64,000 nucleotides of DNA, from contig JAEZCF010000019.1 in NCBI GenBank assembly GCA_023430045.1, positions 1 through 64,000 of the forward strand, in the 5' to 3' direction. The stretch comes from Pseudomonadota bacterium (lineage in GTDB: Bacteria; Pseudomonadota; Gammaproteobacteria; Xanthomonadales; Xanthomonadaceae). Of the stretch, positions 59,039 to 64,000 are shown piece by piece. Position numbers and translations under genes: made by a program. Below the pieces are notes generated by a model. The model was not told the origin of the DNA. It ran no database searches and saw nothing but the letters and a program-made list of their open reading frames with translations. The stretch's first letter is position 1. The number at the start of each line of letters is the position of its first letter.

Positions 59039-59244
59039 GACCGCGTCTCCGTCTCGATGATCTGCATCGCAGCCTCAGCTCGCATTTGAATCATCCGAAT
59101 AGCTGCCGCCACGGGCGCTGGAAAATCCGCCTGGTCGATACTTTGTTCCCCCCGCACCAGCTCGCAAATGCCCTGAATATCGATGAGGGCCATGTGCGTC
59201 TCGGCAAGCATCGAGTCCGCTGTTCGTTCTGCGTGGATGCTCAT
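59035..59244 (-). CDS. Small prophage protein
   Basis: A 69-residue helical acidic protein (MSIHAERTADSMLAETHMALIDIQG then EAAMQIIETET). Not recognised. The ATG at 59244 overlaps the upstream stop. Confidence 0.65.
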   Translation of the reverse strand: MSIHAERTADSMLAETHMALIDIQGICELVRGEQSIDQADFPAPVAAAIRMIQMRAEAAMQIIETETRS

Positions 59245-59486
59245 GCTTCGGCTCCCACGGCCGAGTAAAGGCCTTTGACGATGTCCAGCAGGAAGTCCAT
59301 TGCGACGACCTGGTCGTAACCGAAAGAAACATCCTCGCCTGCCGCAGCGCGCATGCCATCCCACATCGTTGCTTGCACGTGGTCGATAAGCAGCCGAGCC
59401 TTTTCCAACGACTGGGTTACCTGCTGTCCAGCAGGAACAACGAATGGAGTACCGGCAATTTCGGTGTGCTTGGTCTGCTCATCCAT
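59241..59486 (-). CDS. Small prophage protein
   Basis: An 81-residue protein (MDEQTKHTEIAGTPFVVPAGQQ then LLIDHVQATMWDGM). Not recognised; mostly helical. Overlaps both neighbours by a few bases. Confidence 0.65.
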   Translation of the reverse strand: MDEQTKHTEIAGTPFVVPAGQQVTQSLEKARLLIDHVQATMWDGMRAAAGEDVSFGYDQVVAMDFLLDIVKGLYSAVGAEA

Positions 59487-59865
59487 GATGCCCCCCCTTT
59501 TTCGATGGCTGAGTGCAAATGCCATATGCGTCTTCACGAATGTCCTGGACCATCGCCTCGGCGACATCCAGAAGTTGGAAAACGCCGATGTGCAGGGCAT
59601 TGCGTTCATGCCAAGGGAGCGGGTCGTAGACGTAGCTTTCGGGCTCATCTTCGACTTCCTGTGCGCGGTTCATATCGCGAAGAAGAATGTCGTTGATGGC
59701 GCTCACCGCGTCGATGACGTGATCTATTTTGACGAGGCGGTTCGCGAGGCCGACGTTCAGCGGGTTTTTGTTCCAACACCGCGTCTTCCAGTCTTTACGT
59801 TCAGGGATTGTTTTTTCGACCTGTTCCGGCGGGGTGGGTTCAGGGGTTAGAATCTTGGCGGCCAT
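59479..59865 (-). CDS. Prophage hypothetical protein
   Basis: A 128-residue charged protein (MAAKILTPEPTPPEQVEKTIPE, then NRLVKIDHVIDAVSAINDILLRDMNRAQ). AGGA lies 8 bp before the ATG. A 72-bp gap separates it from the upstream csrA-like gene. Not recognised. Confidence 0.66.
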   Translation of the reverse strand: MAAKILTPEPTPPEQVEKTIPERKDWKTRCWNKNPLNVGLANRLVKIDHVIDAVSAINDILLRDMNRAQEVEDEPESYVYDPLPWHERNALHIGVFQLLDVAEAMVQDIREDAYGICTQPSKKGGHHG

Positions 59866-59937
59866 GTGGTTGTCCTAAGTCTTGGTCGATGAGGGGATTA
59901 CTTGGCAGACGGCTCGGGCGTTGGCGCGCTCGGGCCG

Positions 59938-60135
59938 TCACTGTTTTGGCGCGGTGATTTCCAGATGCCGCGGCGCCCTGATGGCGATGCGTGCCACGCC
60001 ATCGGATGCGCCGAGAATCACAGCCTGCACGGTGTCTCCGATCAGGATCAGTCCGCCTTCCCGCTGCCTTATCACCCTCGCACCGGCGAGCTGGTGATCG
60101 TTCGCGTGTGCGGGGGTAGGGATTTCCTTACTCAT
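59938..60135 (-). CDS. csrA: CsrA-like RNA-binding regulator, prophage-encoded
   Basis: A 65-residue protein whose residues ~21-58 align without gaps to CsrA: VIRQREGGLILIGDTVQAVILGASDGVARIAIRAP against [34 protein letters not shown] of E. coli. The IGDxV, LG and RI-AP landmarks fit, so the five-strand core is present. It differs in two ways: an ~18-residue N-terminal extension and loss of the C-terminal helix, where R44 of E. coli CsrA (a main RNA contact) is replaced. It may compete with host CsrA or use an altered site. The gene overlaps the upstream one by 8 bp. Confidence 0.82.
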   Translation of the reverse strand: MSKEIPTPAHANDHQLAGARVIRQREGGLILIGDTVQAVILGASDGVARIAIRAPRHLEITAPKQ

Positions 60136-60325
60136 CTTTCAGGTTTCCTGTGTTCATGTTTGTGTGGGAAACTGCAATTGCTGGGAGAGACGCGTCGTTC
60201 GCAGCGACGACGCAAATGGACCTTTTGAGCTGATGGGCTGCGGCGATTTCTGCGACCCGGAGCGGGACAACGATGGCGCTTACGATGGCCAGCGCCATCC
60301 ACGCGATGCAGTAGCCGCGCTTCAT
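60128..60325 (-). CDS. Small membrane protein of the prophage operon
   Basis: A 65-residue protein with one N-terminal hydrophobic helix (YCIAWMALAIVSAIVVPLRVAEI, about 4-26) and a polar end. It overlaps csrA at its 3' end (GATGAGTAA) and the upstream gene at its start. Not recognised; could be a small regulator or an exclusion factor. Confidence 0.6.
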   Translation of the reverse strand: MKRGYCIAWMALAIVSAIVVPLRVAEIAAAHQLKRSICVVAANDASLPAIAVSHTNMNTGNLKDE

Positions 60326-60576
60326 ATCGGCAGCCTCGCGCGCTGCCCAATGCGCACCGCACAGCCGAGGCGCGTAAAGCGCAGACGACTCTTGATGGAG
60401 TAAGCGAGGGGGTCGCAGCCAACGCGCAGCACTACGTCGATGGCAGCTGGAGCTGCGTGGGCTACCAAGAACGGGATGCCTCGATCTGGCAGGCGTTCAA
60501 TGAAGGATCTACGAAGGTTGTTGAGCTGGCGAGCCAGGCGATAGTCACTGAGCCAGCTGTTGCGTGCGGTTCCCAC
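60322..60576 (-). CDS. Small prophage protein
   Basis: An 84-residue basic protein (RNSWLSDYRLARQLNNLRRSFIE then VLRVGCDPLAYSIKSRLRFTRL), first gene of the leftward operon after the operator-like repeats. Not recognised. ATG at 60576. Confidence 0.62.
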   Translation of the reverse strand: MGTARNSWLSDYRLARQLNNLRRSFIERLPDRGIPFLVAHAAPAAIDVVLRVGCDPLAYSIKSRLRFTRLGCAVRIGQRARLPI

Positions 60577-60619
60577 TGTCTGTTCCCCATCTAAGGCAGA
60601 AGCGCCTCGACGGAGCTAG

Positions 60620-60664
60620 ATTAGGAGATGTAAATTAACCTTGCAATAGGAAATGTAAATTAGG
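60620..60664. promoter_or_regulatory. Operator-like repeats left of the repressor gene (OL-like)
   Basis: Two copies of ATTAGGAGATGTAAATTA-type sequence (60620-60637 and the variant AATAGGAAATGTAAATTA, 60645-60662) stand 25 bp apart, and a further ATTAGG follows at 60659. They lie between the repressor gene's 3' end and the start of the leftward operon, so are placed to control its promoter. The same core occurs upstream of the repressor gene. Confidence 0.65.
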
Positions 60665-60701
60665 CGGCGTTATTTTATGAACGACGCAATTTTTGTTCAG
60701 G

Positions 60702-61376
60702 TTAGGCGATCTTTTTGGCGCTGTATTGCACAACAGCCTTTCCAGCAATGAACAGATCGTCCGGCGCCAGATACGGCGGGAACAAGGGATTGGCGCTGAC
60801 GATGTAGATCCCGTCCGAGCGCCGCTGCAGACCTTTGATCTGGGTCTCTCCAGCGATGTTGATTACGTAGATCGCGTCGCCATCGTAGTAGTCCACCGCG
60901 GTATCGACCATCACTACGTCGCCGTTGTTGATGACCGGCGCCATCGAGGGGCCCCTCCCGGTCAGCAGTTTCAACCGGCCAGGCCGGGGTAGGAAACCCA
61001 GCTTCTGCCGGATGTCCCACTCCGCGTAGTCCATGCTGCGGATGATCTCCGGGTATTCCTCGTTTACGACCCCTTGGCCCATGCCTGCTGCTCCGTCCAG
61101 TAGCTCCAGGCGAAGGTAACCCGGTGGTGTCTCACTGGCCGAGAGCAGTGGCGCATCGGGACCGTCATCGATAGAACCTGAGCCGGTGGCCAGCCATTCC
61201 GGCGATACGGCCAATGCTTTCGCCACCTTCAACAGCGTCTCGCCGCGGATGCTCTGTGACCTACCACTGAGCCAGCCATGCACGCTGGGCGCCGACACAT
61301 TGACCAGCCGCGCGAGTTCGAGTTGAGAGATGCCCAGCCTATTGAGAGCTGTACGGAGCCGCTGCGAGAGGTTCAT
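60702..61376 (-). CDS. Phage repressor, S24/LexA-like (CI type)
   Basis: A 224-residue repressor. N-terminal helix-turn-helix: ALNRLGISQLELARLVNVSAPSVHGWLSGRSQSIRG (about 10-45). The C-terminal S24 peptidase domain has the catalytic Ser in GRGPSMAPVINNGDVVMVD (about 142-160) and Lys in ETQIKGLQRR, and a likely cleavage at the Ala-Gly in LDGAAGMGQG (about 97). RecA-assisted self-cleavage would induce the prophage on DNA damage. It is divergent from the Cro-like gene and flanked by operator-like repeats on both sides. Confidence 0.92.
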   Translation of the reverse strand: MNLSQRLRTALNRLGISQLELARLVNVSAPSVHGWLSGRSQSIRGETLLKVAKALAVSPEWLATGSGSIDDGPDAPLLSASETPPGYLRLELLDGAAGMGQGVVNEEYPEIIRSMDYAEWDIRQKLGFLPRPGRLKLLTGRGPSMAPVINNGDVVMVDTAVDYYDGDAIYVINIAGETQIKGLQRRSDGIYIVSANPLFPPYLAPDDLFIAGKAVVQYSAKKIA

Positions 61377-61379
61377 GGG

Positions 61380-61486
61380 ATTAGGGGATGCGAAGAGAAT
61401 TAGGGAATGCTACACGCAATTGTGTTGGCAAGTGAATTAGGTGATGTTAATGTGGTGCCGCCTCCATCGACCCTACCTAATCCCAT
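61380..61486. promoter_or_regulatory. Repressor/Cro operator region (OR-like)
   Basis: The 108-bp gap holds direct repeats ATTAGGGGATG (61380), ATTAGGGAATG (61399) and ATTAGGTGATG (61436), and one inverted CCTAAT (61476-61481). Consensus ATTAGGNRATG matches the copies left of the repressor gene (60620, 60646). Promoters for the repressor and the Cro-like gene should lie here. Confidence 0.68.
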
Positions 61487-61697
61487 GACTCCGGAAGAAG
61501 AATCGAAAGTCTCCGCTCTGATCGATGCCCTTGGTGGCACCGGTGAGCTGGCCAGCCTGTGTCAGGTCACCTCGCCGTCGATCAGCGGTTGGCGGAAACG
61601 CGGCATCCCACACGCCTGGCTCATGTTCCTCCGGGAACGGTTCCCGCAGCACTTCAATTCCGACGGCACGATAGCTGTGGATCGGCAGCCCGCGTAA
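61485..61697 (+). CDS. Cro-like (YdaS-type) regulator
   Basis: A 70-residue DNA-binding protein (TGELASLCQVTSPSISGWRKRGIPHAWLMFLRERFP) with the YdaS/Cro helix-turn-helix. The ATG at 61485 is preferred; an ATG at 61407 gives 26 extra non-conserved residues that would overlap the operators. It is the first gene of the rightward early operon and should oppose the repressor. Confidence 0.85.
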   Translation: MTPEEESKVSALIDALGGTGELASLCQVTSPSISGWRKRGIPHAWLMFLRERFPQHFNSDGTIAVDRQPA

Positions 61698-61810
61698 AGC
61701 TGTAGGCCGGGGCCGAGGAAGGGCACTGGCGCAAAGATGGATGGCGTACATCCCGCACGAGGTAGTGGCCGTGCAGGTGTCTGGCGCGAAGAACCCACCG
61801 TCCAGATACG

Positions 61811-61852
61811 ACGAAGCCCCCGCTGTCGGGCAGACAGATGCGGAGGCTTCGT
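61811..61852 (+). other. Structured intergenic hairpin before the small phage gene
   Basis: ACGAAGCC (61811-61818) and GGCTTCGT (61845-61852) form a perfect 8-bp stem enclosing an inner CCCG-CTGT-CGGG hairpin (61819-61830). There is no T-tract, so it may be an antitermination, RNA-stability or attenuation element instead of a terminator. Confidence 0.45.
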
Positions 61853-61868
61853 TGAGACCGAGGCCACT

Positions 61869-62207
61869 ATGCCACACAACGAACACGAAGCGGAACTCTA
61901 CGGGCGCGGACCGCGGCCGTATGCCAAGGTTCTGCAGGAAACCGTCACCCTCATCAAGGAGCGACACGCGAGGCCGCTGGTCCGCCTGCAGGAGCGTCTG
62001 CCTGACGGCCGTATCGCGGTCGAGATCTATGACCGCACGCGCCAACACGACTCGCCGGAGTACGACTTCTACTGTGCCGGTCCGCAGGAAGCGCTGGAAT
62101 GGATCCGGCAAATGTCCAGCAAGAGCTGGATCACCACCGAACACCTTGGCGCCTTCGCCGCGCTGATCCTGGCTGCTTTCCCGGAAGTGTCCGGAGCCTC
62201 GGCATGA
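61869..62207 (+). CDS. Small phage protein of the replication operon
   Basis: A 112-residue protein, not recognised. It reads YAKVLQETVTLIKERHARPLVRLQERLPDGRIAVEIYDRTRQHDSPEYDFY with a C-terminal helical end. The ATG at 61869 is the first Met of the coherent region; the frame is open further left as noise. Its stop overlaps the next start (ATGA, 62204-62207). Confidence 0.7.
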   Translation: MPHNEHEAELYGRGPRPYAKVLQETVTLIKERHARPLVRLQERLPDGRIAVEIYDRTRQHDSPEYDFYCAGPQEALEWIRQMSSKSWITTEHLGAFAALILAAFPEVSGASA

Positions 62208-63058
62208 GCATGCATTTCTCATGGCAGACGGCTGTCACGAAGTCGGCCCTTTCGTCGTCAACGAAGCTGGTTCTGCTGGTCATCGGCACATACATGAACC
62301 AGCATGGTGACGGTGCCTTTCCAGCCTACAAGACGATTGCAGAGGACGCTTCGCTCAACCGTGCCACGGTTATTCGCCACGTTGAAATCGCGATCGCAGA
62401 AGGATGGTTGGAGAAACGGACCCGGGTACGCATGAATGCGGCATCGGGCCGGGCTGAAGCTGACTCGAACACCTACCGGATATCCTTCCCGGCGCCCGCA
62501 GAGAGCGGGCAGGGTAGTCGCACAGCGCGACCACCCCTAGTCGCACAGGGCGACCACCCTAGTCGCACAGCGCGACCACCCCTAGTCGCACAGGGCGACC
62601 CTAACACCCCATCTTTAACACCCCAAGTAACACAAGAACATGCCCCTGTAGTCCCCGCTGGGGACTCAGCACCGGGCGAGCTGCTGCTGACCAACGGTCA
62701 GGACGAGGGCGCGGACAAGGTCAACCCGACCGAGGTAATCCGCGAGACCTACAACCGGATGCTGGGATCACGGAAGGGGTGCACGGCAAGTCTGGCAACC
62801 ACGCCGTCCTTGGACCGGAAGCTGCGCAAGGCTGACGCGAATGCCCGGCGCACGTGCAAGGCGGCAGGGGTGATATTCGACCCTGTCGAGTTCTGGGAGA
62901 TCTATTTCCAGCAGTGCCTGGACGACCCATGGATGCGCGGCGACCGCCCCAATCCGAACAACCCGCGCTGGAAGCAGTCGCTGCCGACGCTGATTGACGA
63001 CGACCGGTTCGAGCAGGTCATGAACACGGCCCTTGCCTCGCTGGAGATGGAATCTTGA
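62204..63058 (+). CDS. Phage replication protein with N-terminal HTH (O-like)
   Basis: A 284-residue protein. The first ~85 residues form the winged helix common to phage replication initiators (KLVLLVIGTYMNQHGDGAFPAYKTIAEDASLNRATVIRHVEIAIAEGWLEKRTRVR). A middle linker contains near-identical repeats SRTARPPLVAQGD, which are the translated iterons, followed by a Thr/Pro stretch. The C-terminal ~120 residues (from about 165) end in a helical domain likely to meet the helicase. It is coupled to the preceding gene and overlaps dnaB by TTGA. The arrangement mirrors lambda O upstream of P. Confidence 0.83.
   Translation: MSMHFSWQTAVTKSALSSSTKLVLLVIGTYMNQHGDGAFPAYKTIAEDASLNRATVIRHVEIAIAEGWLEKRTRVRMNAASGRAEADSNTYRISFPAPAESGQGSRTARPPLVAQGDHPSRTARPPLVAQGDPNTPSLTPQVTQEHAPVVPAGDSAPGELLLTNGQDEGADKVNPTEVIRETYNRMLGSRKGCTASLATTPSLDRKLRKADANARRTCKAAGVIFDPVEFWEIYFQQCLDDPWMRGDRPNPNNPRWKQSLPTLIDDDRFEQVMNTALASLEMES
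62515..62601 (+). repeat. Four tandem iterons inside the replication protein gene (candidate phage ori)
   Basis: Units begin at 62515, 62538, 62560 and 62583, each about 22-23 bp (the last one cut short). The core TAGTCGCACAGCGCGACC is itself an inverted repeat (GTCGC/GCGAC around ACAG). They alternate GC and GG at one position, so units 1 and 3 match, as do 2 and 4. An AT-rich stretch (62602-62645) follows. Confidence 0.75.
62602..62645 (+). other. AT-rich stretch next to the iterons (candidate unwinding element)
   Basis: About 44 bp, richer in A and T than the surroundings (for example CATCTTTAAC and AAGTAACACAAGAAC), directly downstream of the iterons. In lambda the DNA-unwinding A/T tract sits next to the O-binding iterons in the same way. 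Function inferred from position. Confidence 0.55.
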
Positions 63059-64000
63059 ACCGGAACGAATTCGACGCGGAAGCCGCAGTGATCGCTTGCC
63101 TGCTGCGTGACGCTGGCTGCTACTGGCACATCGCCGACATGCTCACGGCTGAGGACTTTGGAAACAGGGGGTGCCGCCAACTGTTCGATGTAATCAAGGG
63201 GGAGGTTGTTGCCGGAAACCCTTCCGACAGTGTGACCATCGGCGAGAAAGAGCCGGCGCTGGCAACCTTGGCGATCGACATCGCCGCCAACTCGATCGGC
63301 ATCCCGCGTCACGTGCGTACCTACGCTCGACTGGTGAGCCAGCGTGAACTGCTCAGGCGTATCCGCCAGGCGGGTAGCCGCATCGCCCACATGGGCCCCG
63401 AGGACGACGTGTTCGGCGAGGCACAGCGCATCCTGGCCGCCTGTGCCCCACGGATCACCGATGGCGGGCCACGTCACATATCGGAGTTCGTCCGCAGCTC
63501 GATGAAGGGCCTGATGGACAGGTTCAACACCGATCAGGAGATGACGGGCGTACCTACCGGATTCGCGCCGCTGGATGACCTCACCGGTGGCTGGCAGCCG
63601 ACGGACCTCATCATCATCGCTGCCCGGCCGAGCGTGGGTAAGTCTGCATTCTCGCTGCAGTCGCTGCTGCACGGCACCCGGCCAGATGGTGGGGTGAACG
63701 GGTTCATGGCATCGCTGGAAATGTCCGGCGAACAGCTCGCTGATCGGGCGCTCGCGAAGCTGGGACGCATCAACTCCACGCACATCCGCCGACCCAAGCT
63801 GATGGAGGAGGAGGAATGGTCCAGTGCGCCGGGAGCCGCAAAGGCCTTGATCGAGCACAGCCTGTATGTCGATGACGCCTCTTCCCTCTCCGTCGAAGCC
63901 GTGTCGGCGCGGGCACGGCAGGTTGCATCGGAGGCGGGCAGCTTGGGGATGGTGGTTGTGGATTACCTGACGTACATCGACCTCCCCCGCAAGGAAACCC
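63055..64000 (+). CDS. Replicative DNA helicase, DnaB family (3' end outside window)
   Basis: The reading frame runs open to the window edge for 315 codons, starting at TTG 63055 in a TTGA overlap with the upstream stop. The N-terminal domain opens EFDAEAAVIACLLRDAG, as in DnaB. The RecA-like domain has Walker A IAARPSVGKSAFS (about residues 189-201) and Walker B MVVVDYLTY (about 303-311), the usual DnaB order. The TTG start is unusual but the coupling supports it. It should be loaded by the O-like protein at the iterons. Confidence 0.88.
   Translation, partial: MNRNEFDAEAAVIACLLRDAGCYWHIADMLTAEDFGNRGCRQLFDVIKGEVVAGNPSDSVTIGEKEPALATLAIDIAANSIGIPRHVRTYARLVSQRELLRRIRQAGSRIAHMGPEDDVFGEAQRILAACAPRITDGGPRHISEFVRSSMKGLMDRFNTDQEMTGVPTGFAPLDDLTGGWQPTDLIIIAARPSVGKSAFSLQSLLHGTRPDGGVNGFMASLEMSGEQLADRALAKLGRINSTHIRRPKLMEEEEWSSAPGAAKALIEHSLYVDDASSLSVEAVSARARQVASEAGSLGMVVVDYLTYIDLPRKET

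Larger units (their letters stand above)
55921..64000. mobile_element. Prophage or phage-derived integrative element (left part)
   Basis: All genes from 56104 to the window edge are phage-type: integrase, excisionase-like AlpA, a leftward operon of small genes, csrA homologue, S24 repressor, Cro-like gene, replication protein and DnaB helicase. The order integrase-leftward small genes-repressor-Cro-replication is lambda-like. No capsid, tail or lysis genes are in the window; they would lie to the right. The junction with the host lies next to pyrE. Confidence 0.85.

Noticed and set aside
61741..62166. Alternative ORF starting MAYIPHEVVAV upstream of the small phage gene
   Set aside because: It runs out of frame through the coupled gene at 61869; its later part is Arg/Thr-rich shadow. 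A very short product cannot be excluded but nothing supports it.
62515..62601. CRISPR array
   Set aside because: The four units are adjacent, ~22 bp apart with no unique spacers, lie in an open reading frame, and have no cas genes nearby; they fit iterons.
62902..63858. Minus-strand ORF of 318 residues opposite the DnaB helicase
   Set aside because: The plus-strand frame carries DnaB Walker motifs and is in an overlapping operon; the minus frame has no recognisable feature.

Overview
This window reads as a chromosomal segment of a high-GC gammaproteobacterium of the Xanthomonadaceae, most likely Stenotrophomonas. The evidence is an Ax21-family outer-membrane protein, a GTAG-headed palindrome of the kind described as SMAG elements in S. 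maltophilia, a Xanthomonadaceae-type phoP/phoQ locus preceded by a small PepSY-like gene, a DUF6491-type secreted protein, and housekeeping genes in an order and size typical of the family. Genus assignment is inference from sequence memory; no search was run.

Region 1-55.8 kb is mostly core chromosome. From left to right it holds the end of a valine-degradation operon (enoyl-CoA hydratase, 3-hydroxyisobutyryl-CoA hydrolase, mmsB), ohr and an AraC regulator, a CDF transporter, an orphan hypothetical gene, dusA, PepSY-phoP-phoQ, mtfA, birA-coaX-SPOR, tRNA-Thr(TGT), two lineage-restricted proteins (a DUF6491 repeat protein and an effector-like protein), arginase, two entericidin-like lipoproteins and CsbD, trpS, an M28 peptidase, two DMT transporters including RarD, a four-gene MacB-like efflux operon facing a DesK/DesR-like two-component system that keeps only a stub of its ABC ATPase, a catalase-peroxidase/cytochrome b561 pair, an M17 aminopeptidase and a HAD phosphatase, AI-2E, a YqjD/holin/DUF883-like stress cluster, an HtrA protease, a histone-H1-like protein, Ax21, an SDR, a SPOR protein and argS, radC, a NarL-type regulator, coaBC-dut-phosphomannomutase, and pyrE.

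Region 55.9-64.0 kb is the left end of an integrated prophage or related element that runs off the window. Its left junction lies next to a truncated ORF whose first eight codons (MRIISLNV) match the start of the ExoIII/Crc family. That is the gene expected to sit divergent from pyrE, so the element appears to have inserted into its 5' end. The element has a P4-type tyrosine integrase, an AlpA-like excisionase, a run of eleven mostly overlapping leftward genes that includes a csrA homologue, an S24 repressor, a rightward Cro-like gene, a small gene, an HTH replication protein and a DnaB helicase. The repressor gene is bracketed by copies of the repeat ATTAGGNRATG, which I read as its operators. 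The replication-protein gene contains four tandem iterons followed by an AT-rich stretch, a lambda-O-like arrangement that is a good candidate for the phage origin.

The most interesting items are the CsrA homologue, which keeps the beta-core but lacks the C-terminal helix and a key arginine, the insertion into the Crc/ExoIII gene, the in-gene iterons, and the repressor-flanking repeats. Smaller oddities in the core are TrpS with a DUF1508-like tail, the remnant ABC ATPase next to an orphan two-component system, and a 52-nt near-perfect palindrome that supplies the 3' end of the cytochrome b561 gene.
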